Assembly: GCF_003996995.1 (NCBI RefSeq)
Contig: NZ_RZTT01000004.1
Location: 1-42,722, forward strand
Source of the DNA: Mesorhizobium sp. M7A.T.Ca.US.000.02.2.1
GTDB taxonomy: Bacteria; Pseudomonadota; Alphaproteobacteria; Rhizobiales; Rhizobiaceae
Direction: 5' to 3'
Length of the DNA stretch: 42,722 bases
The translations under genes and the position numbers were made by a program. Below the pieces are notes generated by a model. That model ran no database searches and was not told where the DNA came from. It saw nothing but the letters and a program-made list of their open reading frames with translations. This document shows, one piece after another, positions 26,156 through 33,607 of the stretch (positions are counted from its first letter, which is position 1; every line of letters begins with the position of its first letter).

Positions 26156-26731
26156 TTACCGCCGCGCCTTCAGCCCCGACTGCAATTGGCTGAAATGGCC
26201 GCCGGTGGGGGCAGCGCGCCTTTCCAGATAGGCTGCCCCTTCGGCCTGCACGAACTCTTGGACCAGTGCGTCGACCGTTAACAACCCGCGCTCAGTCCTG
26301 GCATGGACGACTCGCTCTTTCTTTCGGCCATCGGTCTCGCCGACCTCGAAATCATTTCGGTCCTGCAACAGGTCCATGGCGCCCTCGATCAGCCCCTGTT
26401 TCACGCCAGCTTTTGCGAGCGAATGATAGAGCGTCATATGGACGGCGTGGTCGCGTGACGCCTGCTTTTCAGCCGCCACCATCTTAGGCCCGTCAACCTT
26501 CAGCCTTTCCAGCTGCGCGTTGAGCGCCGCAAGTTCTGCAAGTGCTTCGGTGCAGTAGTTGGCGGCAGCGACACACAGGATGAAGTCATAGCCCTTGCAA
26601 TCGTCGTCGTCCTCGTCAACCGCTCGGTAGGCGATGCGATACTCCTCCGGGACCGACGCAATGTCGGTTTTGGTGAGCTTCATGCGTAGGCGAAGGCCTT
26701 CCTTGATGTAGATGCTGATTGGACTAGCCAT
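26156..26731 (-). CDS. Unknown 191-aa element protein
   Basis: Not recognised. The 191-residue protein is soluble and acidic in its first half (AVDEDDDDCKGYDF), with a long helical central segment (about 50-110: ALAELAALNAQLERLKVDG, possible coiled coil) and a basic C-terminal tail ending in LKARR. Helical content and position beside another helical protein suggest a complex with the 247-aa product upstream. ATG 26731 lies 3 bases from the upstream stop, with AGGAGG 8 bases before it, so strong coupled translation is expected. Part of the element operon running from 28850 to 24480. Confidence 0.72.
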   Translation of the reverse strand: MASPISIYIKEGLRLRMKLTKTDIASVPEEYRIAYRAVDEDDDDCKGYDFILCVAAANYCTEALAELAALNAQLERLKVDGPKMVAAEKQASRDHAVHMTLYHSLAKAGVKQGLIEGAMDLLQDRNDFEVGETDGRKKERVVHARTERGLLTVDALVQEFVQAEGAAYLERRAAPTGGHFSQLQSGLKARR

Positions 26732-26734
26732 GGC

Positions 26735-27478
26735 TCATGCCTCCTGTTGCTGATGGGCCGACAACACCGCTTCGCGCTTCGAACGGGCAGCGATTGCGGC
26801 ATTGGCGAAGGTGGTGTCGCCCGCCTGCTGCACGAGTTTGATGAATGCTCCACCGCCCACATCAGACGCGGCGCGCATTTTCTTCAAGCGCTCCAGACGG
26901 CGCATCTCGCCCGGAAAGTGCTGGGTGCGGAACCTGTGGCGAAGGGATTCCAATTCCGCCGCCTTCATGCCCGTGGTGACTCGTGGCGCGCGCAGCACCG
27001 CACCGATGAGCGCCATATCGTTGCTAACAAGAGCGTCATTGATCTCCTTGGCGAGTTCATCGGGAGTCAGTGCCTTCAGCGACGCCCGAATCTCTTGATC
27101 GTATCGCTCCCCAATCGTGGCGTCCGGTGGAGGCGCAAACGTCACCTTCTCAAGCGACGCTATCGTCGTATCAACCTTCTCCTGAGCGGCGAGCAAGCGG
27201 GCCGCGACACGCTCGCCACTTTTGCGCGCCGCACTAGCCACTTGGATCGCGGCGGCAGCGGGCGTCTGCGACCCGTCCCCGTACACAGTCTCAGCAAGAG
27301 CGACCAGAGCGTGGGCCTCCTCGCGAGCTACCTTCATCGCTCCCGATAGGGCGACATGCTCCAGGTCGGGTTCAGGCTTGTCGTTGCCGCGCTGCTTCTC
27401 GGCAAAATGGTCAATCGCCAGCTCATTGATTGATGGGCTGACGTGCAGTTTCAGTTCTTGTTCGGCAACGGTTGCCAT
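26735..27478 (-). CDS. Unknown 247-aa helical element protein
   Basis: Not recognised. From ATG 27478 the product is 247 residues, highly helical, Ala/Glu/Lys-rich, without membrane helices. It includes VASAARKSGERVAARLLAAQ, LKALTPDELAKEINDAL and a basic RHRFRTQHFPGEMRRLERLKKM segment near the C-terminus that could bind nucleic acid or a partner. AAGGAG lies about 7 bases before the chosen ATG; the frame is open to 27496, but that extension lies upstream of the ribosome site. It sits 14 bases after the 122-aa gene and 3 bases before the next gene. Confidence 0.72.
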   Translation of the reverse strand: MATVAEQELKLHVSPSINELAIDHFAEKQRGNDKPEPDLEHVALSGAMKVAREEAHALVALAETVYGDGSQTPAAAAIQVASAARKSGERVAARLLAAQEKVDTTIASLEKVTFAPPPDATIGERYDQEIRASLKALTPDELAKEINDALVSNDMALIGAVLRAPRVTTGMKAAELESLRHRFRTQHFPGEMRRLERLKKMRAASDVGGGAFIKLVQQAGDTTFANAAIAARSKREAVLSAHQQQEA

Positions 27479-27492
27479 GTGATTTCTCCTTC

Positions 27493-27861
27493 TCAAAAAC
27501 GTCTATTTTCAAGCACCAAAAGGCCGATCGGCACCCGTGCTACAGAGGCATCGATGGTGATGTAGTCGCCGGCCTTGGTCTGCTTGCGGCGCTCAGCGAG
27601 CAGCACGCGGGCCACGCCATTTTCAGTTCCCAGATAGCCGCCTTTCAGCCCGTCTACCGAGACTCGCTCGCCCGTCTCAAAAGACGGGCTTTGGACGACG
27701 ATCAACCCGCTCGCGTCCTTGGTGAATCCAGTGAAGCGTCCATTGCCATCAGGACGAATTAGGCGGGCGTCTGTGCCGCCGATGGGGTTGCCTGAAAAAC
27801 CCAGAACGACGTATTTGACGCCGGTGGTGATGGCTACGATATCGCCAATCGCTGCGGTCAT
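27493..27861 (-). CDS. Unknown 122-aa beta-rich element protein
   Basis: Not recognised by name. The 122 residues alternate short hydrophobic strands: IGDIVAITTGVKYVVLGF, then FETGERVSVDGLKGGYLG and GVARVLLAERRK. This is an SH3-like or small beta-barrel pattern. It shares GD-V...VV...F.G.R..V.G with the preceding 135-aa product, so the two look like distant paralogues in tandem. Its ATG overlaps the upstream stop by one base (TGATG). Soluble, no signal peptide. A structural or nucleic-acid-binding role is conceivable but unproven. Confidence 0.7.
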   Translation of the reverse strand: MTAAIGDIVAITTGVKYVVLGFSGNPIGGTDARLIRPDGNGRFTGFTKDASGLIVVQSPSFETGERVSVDGLKGGYLGTENGVARVLLAERRKQTKAGDYITIDASVARVPIGLLVLENRRF

Positions 27862-28268
27862 CAGATTGCCCCCTCTGTGAGCGTCGTCATCTCTGCCATC
27901 TCAAAGGACATCGGCTTCCTGCGGTGCACGAGCAGGGACGCTTGCCACCGCCACAGGGCGGTGAACGACTGGTCCTGCATACGGAGGAACACGAAGAGCG
28001 GCGTAGCGCTGTGCACCTCAACCCGCTCGCCCTCGACTATGAACCGTTGGCCCTTCTCGAAAGCGGGGCCGGTGCGCCAGCCCATGTAAACGTCATCCTC
28101 GGATTGCATCGTGGCGACGAGATCAATGTCCCCGTCCGCGTTCGTTTCATCACGGATCATGAACACGTGTCTGCCGTCGCCGAGACAGGGGAACATGCCA
28201 TCGGGGACGACATTGGCGACGACCCACGTCTTGCCGGAATTGCCTTTGACGTAATCACCAATGCGCAT
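27861..28268 (-). CDS. Unknown 135-aa beta-rich element protein
   Basis: Not recognised by name. The 135-residue product starts MRIGDYVKGNSGKTWVVANV and contains FEKGQRFIVEGERVEVHSA, then LFVFLRMQDQSFTALWRW, with mostly beta character. Spacing of GD-V, VV and F-KGQRF-V-G matches the adjacent 122-aa protein. It starts 3 bases after the 192-aa gene stop, and its own stop overlaps the next start, so it belongs to the same transcript. No catalytic residues stand out. Confidence 0.7.
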   Translation of the reverse strand: MRIGDYVKGNSGKTWVVANVVPDGMFPCLGDGRHVFMIRDETNADGDIDLVATMQSEDDVYMGWRTGPAFEKGQRFIVEGERVEVHSATPLFVFLRMQDQSFTALWRWQASLLVHRRKPMSFEMAEMTTLTEGAI

Positions 28269-28271
28269 TGT

Positions 28272-28850
28272 TCATCGCCTCGAATAATCGATCTCGTGGA
28301 ATGGGCGATCACGAGGACTGGGATCTGTGGCCGATGGCCCGTAACCCCTGCCCAGGCACTTCTCCATGAGCATCTTCATCTCTCTCGCATCGGTCTCCGA
28401 CAGGCCCCCCACTCCGACCTCGCCCACCTTGTGGTTCAGGAGCTTGAGGCGCTGCTGTTCGTCGTGGGTGAGCTTACTGATGTCGTACGTCTGCATGCCA
28501 TTGCTCGGCGCTTCGACGCGATCCAGCCCAAGTGTCTCGTAGGTGCGCCGGAGGCTGTTCATGACACTCAGGTACGCGAGCAGTTCCGGCAGGCTGGCTG
28601 TGCTTGCCTTCGCAAATTCAAGCTCCCATTGCTCAAGGACGATGGTCGCGTTGGCGGCGCTCTTGATCAGAATGAACTGGCTTTGCGTGACGTTGCTGGG
28701 TCCGCCTAGGTCAGCAACATGATTGGCAACTAGGTCATGCAGCCGCTTGGCCCACTTGGTGCGCCCGTCCATGCCTGCAAGCAGTGTCTTGCCGTTGGTG
28801 ACCCTGCTTCTGCCTTTGCGCTTGCGGGGGACCGGATAATAGGCGTCCAT
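28272..28850 (-). CDS. Unknown 192-aa protein heading the element operon
   Basis: First gene of the long minus-strand operon. The 192-residue soluble protein has a basic N-terminus (VPRKRKGRSRVTNGKTLLAG) and helices including WAKRLHDLVANHVADLGG and LPELLAYLSVMNSLRRTYETLGL, then a flexible C-terminus. I recall similar proteins, with an RSRVTNG...DGR...DLGG pattern, in rhizobial prophages and islands, but no function is assigned; a small-terminase-like role is possible but unsupported. ATG 28850 has a weak Shine-Dalgarno. The promoter-operator region at 28899-28939 lies just upstream. Confidence 0.72.
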   Translation of the reverse strand: MDAYYPVPRKRKGRSRVTNGKTLLAGMDGRTKWAKRLHDLVANHVADLGGPSNVTQSQFILIKSAANATIVLEQWELEFAKASTASLPELLAYLSVMNSLRRTYETLGLDRVEAPSNGMQTYDISKLTHDEQQRLKLLNHKVGEVGVGGLSETDAREMKMLMEKCLGRGYGPSATDPSPRDRPFHEIDYSRR

Positions 28851-28898
28851 TGGGCGTCCAATATGTATCTGCTATGTGCTTTTGCTTCAAATCAACTG

Positions 28899-28939
28899 GT
28901 AAAGCTAACAGTATATTAGCTGCTTTGATGCGTAAAGCT
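28899..28939 (-). promoter_or_regulatory. Candidate promoter with paired operator repeats for the element operon
   Basis: On the minus strand CTTTAC (28932-28937) and TATACT (28910-28915) are 16 bases apart and resemble sigma-70 hexamers. GTAAAGCT occurs on the plus strand at 28899-28906 and 28932-28939, 33 bases apart, about three helical turns. The second copy covers the -35. The IR AGCTAA/TTAGCT (28903-28908, 28916-28921) surrounds the -10. This is a layout expected for repressor control. Confidence 0.5.
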
Positions 28940-29142
28940 GAACGTTTACAGCGCGTTATGATGGCTTTTGTTTTAGCAATAAGGAAAATCGACTAGAAGA
29001 GCGGCCTTTGGGGACTGGCGTCGAAGGACGCTGGCGCTACGCATGCGGTGCGAAGCTGGGGCGCAAATAAATACGGCCCTCGCTCGGAATTCGTGATCTC
29101 CCGGCTTTTCAGCCGGATTAGCAGGGTTGACGCGCACTTGCT

Positions 29143-29259
29143 GTGCCGGGGGTGCCGGGGACTTTCCGATCAATAACACGTAAGGGGAAGTTTTTTTGCA
29201 GCGCGCAGCGCAACGCTAGTAGGGGAAGCTTTTGGGCAATTCCCCGGCACCCCCGGCAC
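29143..29259. repeat. Perfect 19-bp inverted repeats downstream of the primase
   Basis: GTGCCGGGGGTGCCGGGGA at 29143-29161 is exactly reverse-complemented at 29241-29259, 79 bases apart. Between them GGGGAAG occurs at 29184-29190 and 29222-29228. GGGGACTTT-NN-GATC occurs at 29157-29171 and 29268-29282. Could be a replication origin, a replication-control site or a long stem at the end of the primase transcript. Confidence 0.6.
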
Positions 29260-29261
29260 CC

Positions 29262-31538
29262 CTAGAAGGGGACTTTGGGATCGATCATCTCGTCCGGAGG
29301 CATCTCACCTGAGTCCCGGAACACCATCGCCGCTTGATTTGGCGTCAGCTTGCCGCCAGTCGGAACCATCTCCGTTAGCGTGATCCCGGCATAGTGGGGA
29401 GTGTGCTGACCGCCCACGCGCGGTTTGCTGGCCTTGATGCCCAATTGCAGCGCGTACAAGTCAGCTCCGATGGTCTCATCTGCCATGACATGGTGGTTTC
29501 GATCTCTCAGCCACTCATTCAACTCCATGTTGAACAGCTTCTTGCTGACTGCATAGCTGGACCCGACGGTGCACATTTCCTCGACAAACCGTTTCACCGG
29601 GCCGGTGTTCTCATCCATCAAGTCGAGCAGTTCTTGGCCTGAATCAGGCTGCTCAAAACGTCCTCGCGCTCGCAGCCGCTTCAGTCCTTCGATCCAGACG
29701 TTGATGATGCCCGGTAGTTCGGCCAGCAGCTCGGATGTGAGATTTGGGTTCTCGCGCCCATAAAACGACTCCCGGAACTCGATCACAATGAACCGCGTCA
29801 CGATGACACCGGATGCGTCTTTCAGCTTCGGGACTGTGTTCGCCATAAGGATGATGCGCGTGCTCAGCACACCGTTCCACCGCGACTTGTACTTGCGGCT
29901 GATTGAAACCGGGTCCTCACCTGTGATGGTCAGGATGTTCTCAACAGCCGCATGAGGGTTTGATCGCCCCTGTCCACGTGCGTCGGATATGACGGCCAGC
30001 GACTTGCCGACCAAGTTTTCCATACCAAAAGATTCGCTGAAGTCCGACAGCTTGGGATTGGCATATCTGCCCGCGCCTACCGCCGCCCGCGACACGCGCC
30101 CAATGGTGCCTTTACCTGAGCGCTTCTCGCCGATGAAGGCGAAGGCCTTCTGCTGCGACGTGTCGCCGGTCAGGCAGTACCCCATGATCTCCTCGATGCA
30201 CTCGATGGACTTGGGGTCATCAGGAAATGCGTTGTGCATGAAGCTTGCCCATACAGGCGCTGCCGCTGCGACGTCATAGTTGCAGTCAACCCCATGTAGA
30301 GCGAAGAAGCGCTGCTGTGGCGGATGCAGCGTGTATGTCCGCAAGTCGAGAGTGCCGTTCTTGAAGGGCAGCATGTCAGCGGGCGAGGGGTCGCCAGCCT
30401 TGGCGTCGATCCAGAATGGCGCTTCATCGATATTGGGCAGCTGTCGGATGCCCGCAAGCGCGGCGAGGATGTCGCCAACTGCATTGCGCGTTGACTTGAA
30501 TGGAACAGGCTTACCTTTATCCAGTACCCTGATCGTCTCAAGCCACGGATAGAGCCGCCCCCGAAGCTCCTCGTCATCCATCTGGACCCACCAGCTTCCA
30601 GCCCAGCGGTAAAAGTCACCCCGCCAATGCCAGACATCATCCAGCGTTTTTGCGAATTGGCGCGCGATGAAGATAGGCTCGGAACTTGGGAAGATGCCAC
30701 GTTCATCCTCGGGGCGCATATCGACCCATGAGCGCAGCGTGTCAGGGTTGATGTTGAGCGACTCAGCAAGCTTCGGGATGCCGGTGCACGCCCTTCCACC
30801 GCCAAGTCGTTTCACCGTAGCTTCGACACGCCTCATGGACTTGTCTATCGCGCGCTGGTCGTCACCGCACTTGGTTGCCACTTTGTGGATCAGCTTTTTG
30901 ACTTCCGCCTCCGTCCAACCGTGCGTTAGCAGAGCGCCAGGCACGCGAAGGCCCAGGACATTGCGCAAGCCCTCCTGCCAGTGCCGCATTATCAGGGAGG
31001 CGAGGGCGAGACACCGCACGCACTGAAGGAGGAACTCACCTTCTATCTCAAAAGGCTGGCCCTCCTCGGACCAACTGAGCCGTTCGCCGCAGGGATGGAC
31101 GGACGGCGGAAACATTGTCTGCCCACCAGTTGAGCGGAGCTCGACCAGCATCCCGTCCTTCTTGCCATTGTAGGTGAAGGGCACAGTGGCGGGGACAACC
31201 GCCCTGTAGAGCCGGTGCGCCTCCGGCGTAGCGGGACGGCCAAACCGTGCCGGAGTTGGCGGCAGAAACTCTTCGGCGAGCGCTATTGCCTCAGCGCTGT
31301 CGAGATCAATGTCTACGAGATTGCCTGATGGCGCCCCAAGCAGCACGCCAACGTTTGAACTGTTGCCGGTGAAGGCTCTATCGACATCGACCTTGTCGAG
31401 CGTCTTCTTCTGCCAGTTCTTTTCGAGCGGCGCCTTAGTCTGATGCTGGTAGGCGATCGGCACCCATCCGACACCCATGTACCTGCGTGCCAATGATCGG
31501 GTGCCATCAATATCGATTGTATCTGGTCGTGGTGCCAT
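29262..31538 (-). CDS. PrimPol-D5 primase-helicase (phage/plasmid replication protein)
   Basis: Likely replication initiator of the element, combining primer synthesis and helicase activity. From ATG 31538 it has 758 residues. The N-terminal primase-polymerase domain (about 15-190) shows the acidic motif NLVDIDLDS and the later PPSVHP histidine motif. A helical linker follows (WTEAEVKKLIHKVATKCGDD), then a D5-type N domain with VWHWRGDFYRWAG. The SF3/AAA+ helicase has Walker A GEKRSGKGT (about 470-478). A TTG at 31547 is an alternative start. It follows the 84-aa gene by about 120 bases. Such proteins drive P4-like satellites and some plasmids. Confidence 0.9.
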   Translation of the reverse strand: MAPRPDTIDIDGTRSLARRYMGVGWVPIAYQHQTKAPLEKNWQKKTLDKVDVDRAFTGNSSNVGVLLGAPSGNLVDIDLDSAEAIALAEEFLPPTPARFGRPATPEAHRLYRAVVPATVPFTYNGKKDGMLVELRSTGGQTMFPPSVHPCGERLSWSEEGQPFEIEGEFLLQCVRCLALASLIMRHWQEGLRNVLGLRVPGALLTHGWTEAEVKKLIHKVATKCGDDQRAIDKSMRRVEATVKRLGGGRACTGIPKLAESLNINPDTLRSWVDMRPEDERGIFPSSEPIFIARQFAKTLDDVWHWRGDFYRWAGSWWVQMDDEELRGRLYPWLETIRVLDKGKPVPFKSTRNAVGDILAALAGIRQLPNIDEAPFWIDAKAGDPSPADMLPFKNGTLDLRTYTLHPPQQRFFALHGVDCNYDVAAAAPVWASFMHNAFPDDPKSIECIEEIMGYCLTGDTSQQKAFAFIGEKRSGKGTIGRVSRAAVGAGRYANPKLSDFSESFGMENLVGKSLAVISDARGQGRSNPHAAVENILTITGEDPVSISRKYKSRWNGVLSTRIILMANTVPKLKDASGVIVTRFIVIEFRESFYGRENPNLTSELLAELPGIINVWIEGLKRLRARGRFEQPDSGQELLDLMDENTGPVKRFVEEMCTVGSSYAVSKKLFNMELNEWLRDRNHHVMADETIGADLYALQLGIKASKPRVGGQHTPHYAGITLTEMVPTGGKLTPNQAAMVFRDSGEMPPDEMIDPKVPF

Positions 31539-31661
31539 AGCCGCCAAGCCCTTGTTTTATCAGGATTTTGCGGGTATATTGGGAGTTGATCCCAGGGTCG
31601 ATTTCCGCACGACACCCTTGGTTCTCTTTCAATGCCAGTTCCATCTTGGCGCCGGTCCTGC

Positions 31662-31916
31662 TCACACAGGGCCGGCGTCTTCTTGTTCAACGCAATTGCG
31701 CATCAGGTTGCCGATATAGCTCTCAAAGTTGACCGGCGCTCGTCTTGGCGGGAAACGGTGGACCTTCTCGAGCACCGTTTTCCTGAATTCGCTCTGAGTC
31801 ATCAGTTGATGGGTGGTCAGCACACAGTGCCTGCCGTTGAACACAAACGACCACATCACCTTCTTGCCGCCTGTGTGCTTGACCAGTTGCGGGATGAAGA
31901 ACTCGTCTTCGTCCAT
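31662..31916 (-). CDS. Unknown 84-aa protein between AlpA and primase
   Basis: A small 84-residue soluble protein with MDEDEFFIPQLVKHTGGKK, a WSFVFNGRHCVLTTHQLM beta-helix segment and SEFRKTVLEKVHRFPPRRAP near the end. No family is recognised. The ATG at 31916 shares one base with the stop of the AlpA-like gene (TAATG), which argues for translation from here. A longer frame to 32066 would overlap the AlpA gene and lacks a good start. Position suggests a helper for replication or regulation. Confidence 0.65.
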   Translation of the reverse strand: MDEDEFFIPQLVKHTGGKKVMWSFVFNGRHCVLTTHQLMTQSEFRKTVLEKVHRFPPRRAPVNFESYIGNLMRNCVEQEDAGPV

Positions 31917-32182
31917 TACGCCACCGCGCCATATTCGCGGGTCGAACGGTACTCGGCTCTCTCCTTGAGCCAAACGCGAAGCGCATCGCGTCGATAACGG
32001 ATGTTGCGGGGACCTATCCGAATGAAAGGAGGGCCGTAGCCTTTCGAACGGCTGATCTCGACCCATTGGACACTGACGCCCAGAAGTTTCGCAGTCTGTG
32101 CCGTATTCAGGAGATCATCGCCGTCGCTGATTGTTTCAGCTATGGCGTCAGCGCGCCTATCGAGATGCCGGTTTACGTCCAT
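31916..32182 (-). CDS. AlpA/excisionase-like helix-turn-helix protein
   Basis: An 88-residue DNA-binding protein with a MerR/AlpA-type winged helix: LLNTAQTAKLLGVSVQWVEI, then GPPFIRIGPRNIRYRRDALRVW. In P4-like elements and PICIs, AlpA-type proteins activate or aid excision and regulate the int and replication genes. GGAG lies about 9 bases before ATG 32182. It heads the three-gene set AlpA-84aa-primase and is separated from the integrase by a terminator and a candidate promoter. Whether it acts as Xis, activator or both cannot be decided here. Confidence 0.85.
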   Translation of the reverse strand: MDVNRHLDRRADAIAETISDGDDLLNTAQTAKLLGVSVQWVEISRSKGYGPPFIRIGPRNIRYRRDALRVWLKERAEYRSTREYGAVA

Positions 32183-32216
32183 GTTCGGTTTCTCCGAAAT
32201 GGCACGCGGGGCTTAG

Positions 32217-32262
32217 CAAAAAAAAGCCCTCGCGCGCATGTTGCACACGAGGGGGCTTTCGT
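32217..32262 (-). terminator. Rho-independent terminator of the integrase gene
   Basis: On the minus strand the stem formed by AAGCCCCCTCG and CGAGGGCTT, with a loop of about 18 bases, is followed by TTTTTTTT. It lies between the integrase stop (32387) and the AlpA start (32182), insulating the two units. Confidence 0.85.
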
Positions 32263-32340
32263 TTGGTTTGGACCGTATGTACGGGCACGGTCCCGAAATG
32301 CTCCCGTGCCGCCCCAGCGGGCGGCCTACGGACTTACAAC
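32263..32340. other. GC-rich hairpin pair between integrase and AlpA
   Basis: GGGCACGG/CCGTGCC around 32283-32312 and GCCGCC/GGCGGC around 32310-32328 can form two adjacent stems. They lie in the expected 5' leader of the AlpA-primase transcript. Function unknown: leader structure or small RNA. Confidence 0.4.
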
Positions 32341-32344
32341 CGTA

Positions 32345-32373
32345 TAATTAGCACGCCCAATAAAACCCACAAG
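32345..32373 (-). promoter_or_regulatory. Candidate promoter of the AlpA-primase operon
   Basis: Minus-strand CTTGTG (32368-32373), 17-base spacer, TAATTA (32345-32350). Its transcript would cross the integrase terminator stem, so transcription of alpA from here would need antitermination or readthrough; a closer promoter may exist. Confidence 0.35.
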
Positions 32374-32386
32374 CGGAACGTTTGCG

Positions 32387-33607
32387 TCAGCCTATCGCGA
32401 CGACGTTCGCGTCCTCAATCGGAACGATTCCGCATAGCGTTTTTAGCCGATCAGCGACCTTCTGCGCCGGGCTACGAAGACGCTCTACCCTCATCTGCAC
32501 ATAACCCTCTGTGACGTCATTTCCCAGCGAGTGGTTGACCAGTGCCTTGAGCGCCATGGGGCTGATTTCCGTTTCCTCAGCTACGGTGATGAAGGTGCGC
32601 CGCAAGTCGTGCACCGACACTTGGACGCCACAGGCCTTGGCGACGGCATCGAGAGGAAATTTCGGCTCTGCGATATAGCCTGTCTTCTTTCCGTGCGAGG
32701 GGAACACGTAGTCGTTGGGATCTTTTCCAACCGCGCGCCGCGCCACTAGCAGATCCCGAACGAAGTCCGACATCGGCAGATCAAGCTTCCGCTTTGCCTT
32801 GGTGTTGATGGCTGGGATGTGAAGCAGCTTTTTGTCGAAATCGACATACGCCCATTTCAACATTGCGGCTTCGCGTCGGCGCAACCCTGTGAAGAGAATG
32901 AAGCGTAGGTAGTCGGCTGCAACCGGGTTGGGCAAAGCGCAGACGGCCTTGTAGAAGACAGGCATGTCGTCGGCCTCAACCATTCGTTCGCGCCGCTCTT
33001 CAGCAAACCACTGCTTCCGTAAGCGGACAGGATTTTGCGGAAGTGTCGGATCTTGGTCCGCTGCGAAATTCCAGAGAAGACGAAGAATGGCCATCGTCGT
33101 GTTAGCAGTCACCTCGCCCTTCCAGCGATTTGACAGCGCGATCTTCTGGGCAATCTCGCCGTGGCGCTTTTCCACGGCATCGCGGGTGATGAAGTTGAGT
33201 GGCTTGTCCAGCCAGGATGTCAGATGGTTCTCCACCTTGTCCTTATAGTTCGAGACAGTGTTGGCGCTCAGTTTCGCGTCATACTTTTTCAAGTACGCAT
33301 CCAGCGCTCCTTGCAGCGTCATTGACCGCGCCTTGGGATCCTTTCCCTTGCGAAGGTCAACTAGCATGTCGGCAGCTTCCTCGCGTGCCTTAGACAGGGC
33401 CATTTCGTTGACAGCCGCCACCGTAACGCGACGTGTCTTTCCGTCGGGAAGTGTGCGCTGTGCGATAAACGTTTTGGTGCTGGTCACGCCCGAGCAGAGG
33501 ACGCCAAAACCTTTCAGATCTGCATCCCAGTGAAGCACCTGCTTCCCCGATGGATCGGGGGCAAGTAGCTTCTCGATGGTACGTTCCGTGAGCTTGATAC
33601 GCGGCAA
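32387..33607 (-). CDS. int: Tyrosine-type site-specific integrase
   Basis: Phage-type integrase catalysing recombination at tRNA-Thr. From a TTG start at 33607 it has 406 residues: an N-terminal DUF4102-like arm-binding domain (about 1-95, LPRIKLTERTIEKLLAPD and GFGVLCSGVTSTKTF), a core-binding SAM-like domain (about 100-185), and a catalytic domain with Arg in FTGLRRREAAML (about 242), HDLRR (about 335) and nucleophile Tyr in VTEGYVQM (about 370). AGGAG is 6-7 bases before the TTG; the open frame to 33646 lacks such a site. It reads inward from attR and ends before its own terminator. Confidence 0.95.
   Translation of the reverse strand: MPRIKLTERTIEKLLAPDPSGKQVLHWDADLKGFGVLCSGVTSTKTFIAQRTLPDGKTRRVTVAAVNEMALSKAREEAADMLVDLRKGKDPKARSMTLQGALDAYLKKYDAKLSANTVSNYKDKVENHLTSWLDKPLNFITRDAVEKRHGEIAQKIALSNRWKGEVTANTTMAILRLLWNFAADQDPTLPQNPVRLRKQWFAEERRERMVEADDMPVFYKAVCALPNPVAADYLRFILFTGLRRREAAMLKWAYVDFDKKLLHIPAINTKAKRKLDLPMSDFVRDLLVARRAVGKDPNDYVFPSHGKKTGYIAEPKFPLDAVAKACGVQVSVHDLRRTFITVAEETEISPMALKALVNHSLGNDVTEGYVQMRVERLRSPAQKVADRLKTLCGIVPIEDANVVAIG

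Larger units (their letters stand above)
28851..29261. other. Element control region between operon and primase
   Basis: No convincing gene lies in these 411 bases. The right side of the operon start holds a promoter with repeated operator-like sites (28899-28939). The part near the primase 3' end holds 19-bp inverted repeats and several short direct repeats (29143-29282), a possible replication or termination site. A 68-codon minus-strand frame at 28973-29179 was judged non-coding. Confidence 0.5.

Noticed and set aside
26156-28850. Prophage structural module
   Set aside because: No capsid, portal, tail or terminase motif was recognised in any of the five products.
28973-29179. 68-codon minus-strand frame in the element control region
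   Set aside because: No ribosome-binding site, Pro/Ala/Arg-rich composition, and overlap with the inverted-repeat segment.
31917-32066. Longer form (134 residues) of the 84-aa element protein
   Set aside because: It overlaps the AlpA-like gene; the TAATG junction at 31916 favours the short form.
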